Below, one piece after another: positions 29,732 to 39,703 of a stretch of DNA of 64,000 nucleotides. This DNA comes from Levilactobacillus brevis (GTDB lineage Bacteria; Bacillota; Bacilli; Lactobacillales; Lactobacillaceae), in assembly GCA_021383565.1 (NCBI GenBank), contig CP079699.1, positions 62,001 through 126,000 on the forward strand, in the 5' to 3' direction. Each line of letters starts with the position of its first letter. Position 1 is the stretch's first letter. A program made the position numbers and the translations under genes. The notes below the pieces were generated by a model. It saw nothing but the letters and a program-made list of their open reading frames with translations, was not told the DNA's origin and ran no database searches.

Positions 29732-31099
29732 TTAATCAGATTCTTTCCGGTCAATCAGTTGGTGGTTCTGGATATAACTACCGAATTCATCGAAGACGGG
29801 TTGGAAGATTTCCGGCGCGTCGTTCCCCGGGTTCAACATTTCCTTGGGGAAGAAGAACCGCTGGTCGCCGGTAAACTTGCCCCGAATGGCATTGACCAAG
29901 TCGGAGACCGTCGAGAGTTCGCGCAGACTGCCATCCGGTTCCTGGAGTTCAATCTGTGTCAGGGGATGGGTGACTTTCGGGTCGTAGGCGTCGTCGTACG
30001 GCAGGTCATAGCTATTGTCCGTGGCCGTGTAGTAGTCAGTGTTGAAGCCGACCGATCCAATTAATTCGCGGAGGTGGGGCAACTGGTCCTTGGTCGTCGC
30101 GTCAAAGATGGCGCTCTTGAGCGGCTTACGGTCCAAGAAACGGTGATCCAGATCGGACAGAATTTCGTCCGGGGACTGCCGCCAGTGGGTAAAGTAGGTG
30201 GTCAGCACGCCATCATCGAGGTTGAGGTAGTCGTCGAGGTCGAATTGATGATTGAAGAAGGGCAGTAGGAGGTGGGGAATGAAGCTCTCATCACTCTTCC
30301 CCGCCTGGTACAGTTCGTTGGCTCGACCCAGCAGATGGTCCAAGATAACCTCCATGGCCCGCGATACCGGGTGGAAGTAGACCTGCTGGTACATTTGAAA
30401 GCGGCTGACGATGTAGTCTTCGACGGCGTGCATCCCGTTCATGGCAAAGGCGATGCCGTCCTTGTATGGTCGCATGACCCGTAGAATCCGCGTCAGGTCA
30501 AAGGTTCCGTACTCGGTTCCCGTGAAGTAGGCGTCGCGGAGCAGGTAATCCATTCGATCGGCATCGATTTGGCTGGAAATCATCTGGACCACTTGTGGAT
30601 TCGGATAGGTCTTTTGAATGACACTGGCCACTTCTTGCGGAAAAGTTGGACTGACCCGCCGCAGAATTTGGTTGACTTCCGTCTTTGGCGAGGTCAGAAT
30701 CTCGGCCGTAATGGCTTCGTGGTCGGTGTGGAAGATGTGCTCAAAGGTGTGGGAGTACGGACCGTGGCCGATGTCGTGGAGTAGCGCGGCACACAGTGCG
30801 GTCAAGCGCTCACGGTCGTCCCAACCGCCATCGCCCGGTGTTTGGGTGGGATAGTTCCGTTGGAAGTTATCGCAGATTTGCCGGGTCACCTCGTAGACGC
30901 CCAGCGAGTGGGTGAAGCGGGAATGTTCTGCCCCGTGAAAGACCAACGAGGCCGTGCCCAATTGCTTGATACGGCGTAAGCGCTGGAATTCTCGGGTGTT
31001 GATAAGGTCTAAGATGACTTGATGCTGAACATAGATATAATTGTGCACGGGATCCCGGAGAACTTTCTCACGGGGTAGTCGCGCGGTTGCATAGCTCAC
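29732..31099 (-). CDS. HD-domain phosphohydrolase (YwfO/dGTPase-like)
   Basis: The product has 455 residues. The metal site is formed by EHSRFTHSLGVYE, the LLHDIGHGPYSHTFEH doublet and SSQIDADRMDYLLRDAYFTG, typical of YwfO-like dNTPase-related HD proteins. Activity on nucleotides is inferred from the family. The GTG at 31099 (MSYATARLPREKV) is chosen because AGGAGG lies seven bases upstream; an earlier ATG would put that site inside the gene. The next gene on this strand, the LipL-type gene, is a neighbour of ywfO in Bacillus too. Confidence 0.87.
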   Translation of the reverse strand: MSYATARLPREKVLRDPVHNYIYVQHQVILDLINTREFQRLRRIKQLGTASLVFHGAEHSRFTHSLGVYEVTRQICDNFQRNYPTQTPGDGGWDDRERLTALCAALLHDIGHGPYSHTFEHIFHTDHEAITAEILTSPKTEVNQILRRVSPTFPQEVASVIQKTYPNPQVVQMISSQIDADRMDYLLRDAYFTGTEYGTFDLTRILRVMRPYKDGIAFAMNGMHAVEDYIVSRFQMYQQVYFHPVSRAMEVILDHLLGRANELYQAGKSDESFIPHLLLPFFNHQFDLDDYLNLDDGVLTTYFTHWRQSPDEILSDLDHRFLDRKPLKSAIFDATTKDQLPHLRELIGSVGFNTDYYTATDNSYDLPYDDAYDPKVTHPLTQIELQEPDGSLRELSTVSDLVNAIRGKFTGDQRFFFPKEMLNPGNDAPEIFQPVFDEFGSYIQNHQLIDRKESD

Positions 31100-31187
31100 A
31101 GTGATTCCTCCTGACATCTTGAAATGATGAGGCATGTGATTCTGAACCAATTGATTCCGAGTTAATCAGCTTGAATAAAGTAATCTA

Positions 31188-32021
31188 TTAATCGGTCGTG
31201 AGGCGTGGTTGGCGGCGGGTCATTTGGGCAGTGGCCCGTTCCAGACTCGTCGTGAAGCGTGGTTCCGCCATCATGGCGGCCAGTTTGGCTCGGCTGACGT
31301 TCAGGCCAACCGTGTCACAGGCCGTTAAAAAACGTTGCTCGGCGTCGGCTACGGTGAGTGGCTGGTCCAGCAAGGCCGCGGTCGTGGTCATGACGGCGGG
31401 ATCAACGTCTGGAAAATGCCAGGCGTTGGCTTGGCCGTTGAGTCCGGCCCGGTAGAAGCTACGAATCAAATCACCGCGCATCCCTTGATCGCCGGTAACG
31501 CTCAGGTACAGCATGGTTACCAGTGCTTGGGTACTTCGGCGCTGGGCAATCCCAGCGATTTTAAGGCCGTTAACGCTTAGATCATAATCGCCCGGGCAGT
31601 AGGAACGCGTAATCTCGTAGTGTTCCAGGGCCAATTCGGGCCAGGCGGCGGCCACGAGCTGCGTCATCTGGGCGTAGGCCGTCTCGACGCTCAGTGGCGG
31701 GGTGGTCAGTGGGGAGAAGAGAGAAACGTTGAGGACGCCCCCGTCCGCCACCACGGCTAGTCCGCCGGAATTTCGGAGAACGTAGTCGTAGCCATAGCGC
31801 TGAACGGCTCTAATGGCCGCTGTCAGCGCGGGGAGCCGTTTATCCTTAAGTCCCATGATCACGGTCGGTTGCATCGTCCAGAAGTGCAGTATCGGCTGTT
31901 TAAGGTGTGGTACGAGGTCGAGCAGGGCATTGGTGTAGCCGAACGCGAGATTCTTCTGATCGGCCGGAATAGGTGTGGAGACGACCTGAATCCGGTCAGT
32001 GGGTAAGTCTAAGGGGCCCAT
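31188..32021 (-). CDS. LipL-type octanoyltransferase / lipoate-protein ligase family protein
   Basis: This 277-residue member of the biotin/lipoate ligase fold has RNSGGLAVVADGGVLNVSL and RSYCPGDYDLSVNGLKIAGIAQRR. The Cys in the latter matches the catalytic Cys of LipL/LipM rather than the Lys of LplA, so amidotransfer of an octanoyl or lipoyl group between proteins is likely. ATG 32021 follows AAAGGTGG with seven-base spacing. Confidence 0.82.
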   Translation of the reverse strand: MGPLDLPTDRIQVVSTPIPADQKNLAFGYTNALLDLVPHLKQPILHFWTMQPTVIMGLKDKRLPALTAAIRAVQRYGYDYVLRNSGGLAVVADGGVLNVSLFSPLTTPPLSVETAYAQMTQLVAAAWPELALEHYEITRSYCPGDYDLSVNGLKIAGIAQRRSTQALVTMLYLSVTGDQGMRGDLIRSFYRAGLNGQANAWHFPDVDPAVMTTTAALLDQPLTVADAEQRFLTACDTVGLNVSRAKLAAMMAEPRFTTSLERATAQMTRRQPRLTTD

Positions 32022-32187
32022 CACCCCACCACCTTTCGTCAAGTTATTACGATGTCTCCATTATACTAGAAAACGAGGGTGGCGTCATGGTCTGGACCAA
32101 TCTAACTTGCTCTTGGCTGAGGAAAAGCTAAAAATAAGCTGGATCCACTTACAAGATTAGGTGTTGTCAGCGACCTTGTCTGAACTA

Positions 32188-32480
32188 GCCGCCTTACCGT
32201 TCGCCAAATTTGGTCTGGATCGCGGTGGGGAGGACGGGCCAAGCCAAAGGGCGGTCTTGTCCCTCGCTTTGAGCCGGTAGACCGCGTCTCGAAGACGCCA
32301 TTTTCCAAGCAACTCACTTGGAAAATCCCACGGCTGAGACCAAATTTGACTCACTCACGGCTATATGAGCTGGGCTCAACTAATATTGATAAGATTGCCG
32401 TCCCAGCGATGTAATCGCCCATTGGGTGGCTTCAACAGTTCGTAACCGGAATCTCTGACAGTTGCAGGTGGTCGATGACG
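32188..32480 (+). repeat. Full copy A of the dispersed structured repeat
   Basis: A core of about 180 bases (32188-32369) starts CCGCCTTACCGTTCGCC and ends CACGGCTATATGAG. Arms: AAATTTGGTCT (32207-32217) with AGACCAAATTT (32337-32347); GCGTCT/AGACGC; ATTTTCCAAG/CTTGGAAAAT; AGCCG/CGGCT. A further conserved tail (CAGCGATGT, GTAACCGGAATCTCTG, GCAGGTGG) reaches about 32480. The rest of the gene-free interval 32022-32655 shows only the 15-mer GACCATTTAAGATGA at about 32550, also present at 16802 after copy F. Confidence 0.75.
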
Positions 32481-32655
32481 ATCAATTTAATAGATTTTAG
32501 TCTAATTAGCTGGAAATTAGGAGCTGCTTGGAACTTCCAATTTTTAAGTGACCATTTAAGATGATTTTCCCGCCCCACAAGAGCATAAAAAGTAGGCTTT
32601 CCGCGGCAAATGAACTATAATTAATCCAGACAATTCACGGAAAGGAAGTGTGCAG

Positions 32656-33096
32656 ATGGATCAATTATCAGCGGGAGTGCCCGTGATGATTCACCTAGAG
32701 ACCCATATCAAACAAAACGATGATGTTTCTGACTATCAATTGGATGTTGACGGTCAGCTCGTCCAGATGGGGGCTAACCTTTACTTACGGTACCTCGAAC
32801 CCGACAACGATACCGGGGAGAAGACGCCGGTGACCATGAAGTTCACGCCGCAAGGGGAGGTTCACCTGACCCGTAACGCCGAGGCGGAACTGCGCCTACA
32901 TTTTATTAGTGGCAAACGCGTGACGGCCCGGTACAACACCCCTTATGGCATCATGCCGATTGAAACCGTGACCCCATATCTGGAAACGAGTTTTAAGGAA
33001 AAACCCTTTAGTGGTAACGTTAAGATTGATTACTTACTGTATGCCGGTGAAGAATTGGTCGGGAACTACAAGATTAGATTGCAATTTACGGCATAA
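32656..33096 (+). CDS. DUF1934 domain-containing protein (YwiB-like)
   Basis: This 146-residue beta-rich protein of the DUF1934/YwiB family has a calycin-like fold and unknown function. Family features are LETHIKQ, YLRYLE, VTMKFT, LTRNAEAELRLHF, GIMPIETVT and a final GNYKIRLQF. ATG 32656 has AAAGGAAG upstream. The position just before rpoE-pyrG is as in Bacillus and other lactobacilli. Confidence 0.85.
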   Translation: MDQLSAGVPVMIHLETHIKQNDDVSDYQLDVDGQLVQMGANLYLRYLEPDNDTGEKTPVTMKFTPQGEVHLTRNAEAELRLHFISGKRVTARYNTPYGIMPIETVTPYLETSFKEKPFSGNVKIDYLLYAGEELVGNYKIRLQFTA

Positions 33097-33140
33097 GCGA
33101 GTATCATATTTCGTAGACTGTGGAAAGGACGTGCACCAGT

Positions 33141-33797
33141 TTGGAATTAAAAGTCTTTGAGGGCCAGAATAAAAAGGAATTATCAATGATCGAAGTTGCG
33201 CACGCGATTTTGTCGCAACACGGCGATGTGATGGCATTTGCTGACTTAGCAAACGCCGTCCAAGCTTATTTAGGCGACAGCGATGCCGAAGTTCGTGACC
33301 GGCTGTCCCAATTCTATACGGATTTAAATGTCGATGGTAGTTTCATTTCTCTGGGTGATAACCTTTGGGGACTGCGAACTTGGTATCCGTTTGAATCCAT
33401 CGATGAAGCAACGGTTCACGCCGAGGAAGATGAAGATCAACCAAAGCGTAAGAAGCGTAAGAAGGTTAACGCCTTCTTGGCCGACACGACCGATGACGAT
33501 GACGTGATCGATTACGATGACGACGATCCAGAAGATGATGACACGACCGCTTACGCCGCCAATGACGACGATGACGATGACAGTGCCACTGGGTCAGGGC
33601 CAGATCTGGGTAAGTTACAGACCGGCTTAGGCATCGATGACGATGATGAAGAAGACGATACAGAAGACATCCCTGATGGTATCGAAGATCAGCTTTCTCA
33701 AATGGAAGCCCCAGATGATGATACCGACAATCTCGACTTTTCCGCCGATGACGACGAAGAAGACGATGATGAAGATGACGACAGCGATCAGAAATAA
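33141..33797 (+). CDS. rpoE: DNA-directed RNA polymerase delta subunit
   Basis: The first 90 residues form the folded HARE-HTH domain ([24 protein letters not shown]..), then a Lys/Arg patch (PKRKKRKK) and an acidic Asp/Glu-rich tail to the end: the standard delta architecture. Delta tunes promoter complex stability and polymerase recycling. A TTG start at 33141 gives the family N-terminus; the GTG at 33120 would add seven residues. It lies upstream of pyrG as in Bacillus. Confidence 0.93.
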   Translation: MELKVFEGQNKKELSMIEVAHAILSQHGDVMAFADLANAVQAYLGDSDAEVRDRLSQFYTDLNVDGSFISLGDNLWGLRTWYPFESIDEATVHAEEDEDQPKRKKRKKVNAFLADTTDDDDVIDYDDDDPEDDDTTAYAANDDDDDDSATGSGPDLGKLQTGLGIDDDDEEDDTEDIPDGIEDQLSQMEAPDDDTDNLDFSADDDEEDDDEDDDSDQK

Positions 33798-33812
33798 ATT
33801 TTTAATGTTCGC

Positions 33813-35565
<1,753 letters not shown>

Positions 35566-35613
35566 AGTGTGGAAGCAGGCGATTAGCTAGCGAGCATTAA
35601 CGTCAATCAGGTG

Positions 35614-35833
35614 AAAAGCCTGGGCTTGGCTTTTGGCCTGATTGGGGTTAAGCGCAACTGGCTGCCTGCTGGAACACGTTTCGGCTGTGTGAAATTGGTG
35701 CGGAAACTTCGAATCAAAGAAGCAGTTATTCCAGAAAAAGCCCGGGCTTGGCTTTTTGCTTAGCGGGGTTAAGCGCAACTGGCTGCCTGCTGGAACACGT
35801 TTCGGCTGTGTGGGGTTGGTGCGGAAACTTCGA
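35614..35833 (+). repeat. Tandem direct repeat carrying duplicated terminators downstream of pyrG
   Basis: Two units of about 99 bases (35614-35712 and 35735-35833) share TTAAGCGCAACTGGCTGCC, GCTGGAACACGTTTCGGCTG and GTGCGGAAACTTCG. Each begins with a hairpin, AAAAGCC..GGCTTTT, the second being AAAAAGCC..GGCTTTTT. These look like two intrinsic terminators for pyrG created by duplication. Confidence 0.75.
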
Positions 35834-35900
35834 CGCTAACCAACCGGCCAGCTAGACCCCTTAGTGTGACAAGGGTAACGCCCAGTATAATAGTGGTAGT

Positions 35901-36356
35901 TGCGTGCTGACCGCCTTACCGTTCGCCAAATTTGGTCTGGATCGCGGTGGGAAGGACGGGCCAAGCCAAAGGGCGGTCTTGTCCCTCGCTTTGAGCCGGT
36001 AGCCCGCGTCTCAAAGACGCCATTTTCCAAGCGAACCGCTTGGAAAATCCAACGGCTGAGACCAAATTTGACTCACTCACGGCTACATGAGGCGTATCCA
36101 ATAACTGACCGAACGTTGCCATGCCAGCGATGTCTCCGCACGTTCAGTGGCTTTCAATCATCGTAACCGGAGGCAGACGGAGATGGAGGTAGCCGTGACA
36201 GCGGTGTTAGCTGACGTCCCGAGTCAGCTTACAGCGCGGGACGTGTTTGGAGACTGGCGAATTTTGCTAGGCTTCAAACCGAGCCGGAGGACCGCTCCTC
36301 AGGCCGCAGGCGGTCCCCACAGCGCCGGAATCTCTGGCTGCCGCAGGTGGTGTTGA
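35901..36356 (+). repeat. Full copy B of the dispersed structured repeat, with an internal insert
   Basis: The core at 35901-36091 matches copy A closely, including CAAATTTGGTCT with AGACCAAATTTG, GCGTCT/AGACGC and ATTTTCCAAGC/GCTTGGAAAAT. The tail matches copy A up to GTAACCGGA (36171) and resumes at ATCTCTGG (36330). The 158 bases between (36172-36329) are absent from A and are bounded by CCGGA repeats; they contain hairpins AGCTGAC/GTCAGCT and GGACCGC/GCGGTCC. Upstream, GTGTGACAAGGGTAAC and TATAAT (35886-35891 region) are shared with copy D and may be a promoter. Confidence 0.75.
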
Positions 36357-36436
36357 TGACTCGTCTAATGGCGATGAACCCTGTCAACTGGGGATCGGGG
36401 CATGTTCGCAAACTTTCAACCTTCAGTCATACAGAT

Positions 36437-36487
36437 CAAAATGGCACCACATTCCCGTTCATTCGGGAAATGTGGTGCCATTTTTTA
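36437..36487. terminator. Strong hairpin terminator between pyrG region and MarR gene
   Basis: AAAATGGCACCACATT and AATGTGGTGCCATTTTTT arms. It has T-runs on both strands and probably serves the minus-strand MarR gene and plus-strand transcripts alike. Confidence 0.8.
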
Positions 36488-36505
36488 TCCATTTTTTCGC
36501 GTTAC

Positions 36506-36925
36506 CTAAGGTTCAATAATGTTGGCTACGGCCGCCTCAATCGCCGGAATCAGCGGACTGTTGGCGTCAATGCCGGTCTGATCGAAGCGGTCCTGCCACC
36601 AGTTGCGGCGAATCGTCTGAACCTGGTTCACGACCGTTTCACCTGCAGGCGTTAACGTCAGGAGTTGTGTCTTGCCAGTGCCGGCCGTTTTGGTCAGGTA
36701 GCCGAGGCCCAGAATCTTATTGACCTCGCGGGTAGTCAGTCCCTTGTCAATCACCAAGGTTTTGGCGACTTGATTTTGGCTGACGGCGGGGTGTTCGTGC
36801 ACGGTAAGCAGGACACAGGCGGCCGTGGGATTTAATCCCAGGGTAGCGAAGGCCTTGCGCGTGTCCTTATAATATTTTCGATGCAAGATGGAAATGTCTT
36901 GCGCCAAGTATCCTAGATCTTTCAT
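36506..36925 (-). CDS. MarR-family transcriptional regulator
   Basis: This 139-residue winged-helix protein has VSQNQVAKTLVIDKGLTTREVNKILGLGYL (recognition helix about 60-80), a GTGKTQLLTLTPAGE wing and a C-terminal dimerisation helix. MarR proteins usually repress neighbouring genes and respond to small molecules. It is divergent from alsS with a 116-base interval containing repeated GTTGAC/GTCAAC dyads over the alsS promoter, so it likely controls acetoin formation and itself. Confidence 0.85.
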   Translation of the reverse strand: MKDLGYLAQDISILHRKYYKDTRKAFATLGLNPTAACVLLTVHEHPAVSQNQVAKTLVIDKGLTTREVNKILGLGYLTKTAGTGKTQLLTLTPAGETVVNQVQTIRRNWWQDRFDQTGIDANSPLIPAIEAAVANIIEP

Positions 36926-36957
36926 GGCTCATTCAGTTCCTTTCCCCGAAATGTTCT

Positions 36958-37013
36958 GTGTTGACAAAACAACTTAAGGCAATTATGATAGATCTAAGTT
37001 GACTTGTCAACAC
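36958..37013. promoter_or_regulatory. alsS promoter with MarR-type operators
   Basis: TTGACA 36961-36966, a 17-base spacer and TATGAT 36984-36989. Two long arms, GTGTTGACAAAACAACTTA over the -35 and TAAGTTGACTTGTCAACAC just after the -10, are inverted copies of each other. The second contains the perfect dyad GTTGAC-TT-GTCAAC (36998-37011). Occupancy would block alsS initiation. Confidence 0.75.
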
Positions 37014-37041
37014 AACTAAAAAATAAAAGGCGGGGTTCACG

Positions 37042-38718
37042 GTGAAAGATACGAAGACTGGTGCACAAGCACTGATTCAAAGCATGATTAATCAAGGCAT
37101 TAAGTATGTTTTTGGTATTCCAGGAGCCAAGGTCGACCAATTGTTTGAGGGGATTCAGTATAGCAAGGATCCTCGGACGCCCAAGCTAATCATCACGCGT
37201 CACGAACAGAATGCGGCGCTGATTGCTTCCGGAATTGGCCGGATCACGGGGAAGCCTGGCGTGGTCGCCACCACGTCCGGCCCCGGTGTGTCCAATCTGA
37301 CCACGAGTCTGATCACGGCAACAGCCGAAGGGGACCCCGTCGTTGCGTTGGGTGGTCAGGTGCCCCAAGACGATATTGGCCGGTTAACTCACCAGAGTAT
37401 TCCCAGCAAGGAGCTCTTGAGTTCGGCCACGAAGTCTAGCGTGGAAGTTCAGAACGCCAACAGTCTTTCCGAAGCCTTTGCCAACGCCTATCAGACGGCC
37501 GTGGCACCCAAGGCCGGCGCAACCTTTATTTCCCTACCGCAAAACGTGTTAAATGGTACCGTCGACCGGCCGGAAATCAAGGCCGTGCCGAGCGTGGACC
37601 AGGGGGTGGCCGACGCCGCTACCGTCGACGCCATCGTGGAAAAGATTCAACACGCCAAGTTACCGGTCATCTTAGCCGGTATGCGGGCTTCCGCCAGCAA
37701 TGTGACGAGTGCCATTCGTGAATTACTTCAGCACGCGGCGATTCCCGTGGTGGAAACGTTCCAAGGGGCCGGCGTGGTTTCACGCGACCTCGTCTCCAAC
37801 TACTTCGGTCGGGTGGGCTTGTTCCGTAACCAGGTCGGCGATAACCTATTGAAGCAAAGCGATCTGGTCATCACGGTGGGATACGATCCCGTGGAGTACG
37901 AAGCGCGGATCTGGAACGCCGATCGGACGGGCGATGTGATTAGTCTGGATAGCGTGGTTCCCGAGATCACGACGGACTATCAACCCGAGATGGTGGTTCA
38001 CGCCGATATCGCCAAGACGTTGCGGGCCATTGTGCAAAAACTTCCAGCCGACTGGGCGTTGGCTGAAGACGTGCAGGCCGAGCTCGACAAGTCGGGTAAG
38101 ACGCTGTCCGACCAAGCCGAGGCACCGGTCGCTGACGATGAACATGGGATTCACCCGCTGGCCATCATCCAAGCTCTACAGAATAAAGTCAATGATGAGA
38201 CCACTGTGACGGTCGACGTCGGTAGTTTCTACATCTGGATGGCCCGGTACTTCCGGAGCTACCAACCACGGCACTTGCTGTTCAGTAACGGGATGCAGAC
38301 GTTAGGCGTGGCCTTTCCTTGGGCGATTGCCGCGGCTTTAGAACGGCCCGGTCAACCGATCGTTTCCGTTTCCGGTGATGGGGGCTTCCTCTTCTCCGGT
38401 CAGGAATTAGAAACGGCGGTCCGGTTGAAGCTCCCAATCGTACACTTAATCTGGGACGACGGCGCCTACGATATGGTTAAATTCCAAGAAATTGCCAAAT
38501 ATGGGCATGAGGCTGGCGTCAGCTTTGGTCCCGTGGACTACGTGAAGTACGCCGAAAGCTTTGGGGCAACTGGATTACGGGTCGATCACGCGGCTGATTT
38601 AGCCAGCACGTTAGACCAGGCCTTCCAGGCTGAAGGACCGGTCATCGTTCAAATTCCGGTTGACTATCGGGACAATTTAAAACTAAAATCATTATTGTTG
38701 AAAGATGTCTTAAGCTAA
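37042..38718 (+). CDS. alsS: Catabolic acetolactate synthase
   Basis: This 558-residue ThDP enzyme condenses two pyruvates to alpha-acetolactate and CO2, the first step to acetoin. The glutamate of ITRHEQNAAL activates ThDP; the ThDP-binding motif starts at SGDGGFLFSG and ends at WDDGAYDM. No FAD-dependent anabolic-type features or regulatory subunit gene are adjacent, and alsD follows 13 bases later, so this is the catabolic enzyme. The start is GTG at 37042. Confidence 0.93.
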   Translation: MKDTKTGAQALIQSMINQGIKYVFGIPGAKVDQLFEGIQYSKDPRTPKLIITRHEQNAALIASGIGRITGKPGVVATTSGPGVSNLTTSLITATAEGDPVVALGGQVPQDDIGRLTHQSIPSKELLSSATKSSVEVQNANSLSEAFANAYQTAVAPKAGATFISLPQNVLNGTVDRPEIKAVPSVDQGVADAATVDAIVEKIQHAKLPVILAGMRASASNVTSAIRELLQHAAIPVVETFQGAGVVSRDLVSNYFGRVGLFRNQVGDNLLKQSDLVITVGYDPVEYEARIWNADRTGDVISLDSVVPEITTDYQPEMVVHADIAKTLRAIVQKLPADWALAEDVQAELDKSGKTLSDQAEAPVADDEHGIHPLAIIQALQNKVNDETTVTVDVGSFYIWMARYFRSYQPRHLLFSNGMQTLGVAFPWAIAAALERPGQPIVSVSGDGGFLFSGQELETAVRLKLPIVHLIWDDGAYDMVKFQEIAKYGHEAGVSFGPVDYVKYAESFGATGLRVDHAADLASTLDQAFQAEGPVIVQIPVDYRDNLKLKSLLLKDVLS

Positions 38719-38731
38719 AGGGAGTAATGAT

Positions 38732-39439
38732 ATGAACGAATCAACCTTGTATCAACACGGGACCTTAGCGTTACTGGTGCCGGGACTACTGACCGGGACC
38801 TTAACCATGAAGGAATTGCTGGCACACGGCGATACCGGGATTGGTACCGGCGAAGGCTTGGACGGCGAGCTGATCATCTTAGACGGCAAGCCTTATCAGG
38901 TCAACAGTCGCGGCGAGGTCAATGTGGTTTCCGATGAATTTACGTTGCCATTTGCCAACAGTCACTTTGCGGCTTACCGGCCCTTGATGACCGTGGAAAA
39001 TGCCACGCAAGAGGAATTACACGACCAAGTGTTGGGCCTGACTCACGATAATAATACGTTCTTCTCCATTTTGGTGAAGGGAACCTTTACGGACGTGAAG
39101 ACCCGTGCCGTGGCGAAATCAGGACGGCCATTCAAGTCGTTGGCGGAAACGGCCAAGAACCAGAGCGTCTTCGATCGTAAGGAAGTAGCCGGCACACTGC
39201 TGGGCTACTACTCGCCACAACTCTTTGATGGCGCCGCAGTGGGGGGCTATCATGACCACTTTCTCGCGGACACCCACGATTTCGGTGGGCACCTGCTGGG
39301 ATTCGGTACGGTCACGGGGGATGTTTTGGTTCAGACCTTCTCCACGCTGGAGCAGCATTTACCCGTGGACAATGCGGCTTACCGGGAACATGATTTCTCG
39401 AAGGACGATATCACGAGCGTCATTCATCAAGCCGAATAA
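38732..39439 (+). CDS. alsD: Alpha-acetolactate decarboxylase
   Basis: This 235-residue enzyme converts acetolactate to acetoin. The zinc ligands are in GGYHDHFLADTHDFGGHLLGF (about residues 170-190; quoted as YHDHFL and GGH). It is preceded by AAGGGAG and co-transcribed with alsS; together they divert pyruvate to neutral acetoin and relieve acid stress. Confidence 0.95.
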   Translation: MNESTLYQHGTLALLVPGLLTGTLTMKELLAHGDTGIGTGEGLDGELIILDGKPYQVNSRGEVNVVSDEFTLPFANSHFAAYRPLMTVENATQEELHDQVLGLTHDNNTFFSILVKGTFTDVKTRAVAKSGRPFKSLAETAKNQSVFDRKEVAGTLLGYYSPQLFDGAAVGGYHDHFLADTHDFGGHLLGFGTVTGDVLVQTFSTLEQHLPVDNAAYREHDFSKDDITSVIHQAE

Positions 39440-39459
39440 AGCAACTTAGCATTAACTTA

Positions 39460-39503
39460 AAAGCACCTCGCCAATCAGAAATGAGTGGCGAGGTGCTTTC
39501 TTA
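39460..39503 (+). terminator. alsD terminator
   Basis: AAAGCACCTCGCC pairs with GGCGAGGTGCTTT after a 14-base loop, followed by CTTAG. Confidence 0.85.
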
Positions 39504-39558
39504 GTCTGTTGATGATTTAAGCTTAGAGGCTTGACCGTAAATTCGGTAACACTAGGTT

Positions 39559-39697
39559 GCGTGCTGGCCACTTTACCGTTTGCCAAACTTGGTCTGAATC
39601 GCTGTGGGTAGGATCGGTAAAAGCCAAAGGGCGGTCTTGTCTCTCGTTTTGAGCCGTCAGCCCGCGACTTGGGAACCCTGACAGCCGCAGGCAACAC
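39559..39697 (+). repeat. Copy C of the dispersed structured repeat, truncated
   Basis: GCGTGCTGGCCACTTTACCG through GCCAAAGGGCGGTCTTGTC and GAGCCGTCAGCCCGCGACTT resembles the left half of copies A and B; the hairpin region is missing and it jumps to a GACAGCCGCAGG tail. It ends six bases from the stop codon of the ABC transporter gene on the other strand. Confidence 0.65.
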
Positions 39698-39703
39698 GCG
39701 TCA

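Noticed and set aside
33420-33797. Low-complexity acidic region of rpoE as an assembly artefact
   Set aside because: An Asp/Glu-rich unstructured tail is the normal C-terminus of the delta subunit.
35900-36356. Short ORFs within repeat copy B (both strands)
   Set aside because: They lie in the structured repeat; equivalent frames are not preserved in copies A, C and D, so pairing, not coding, is conserved.
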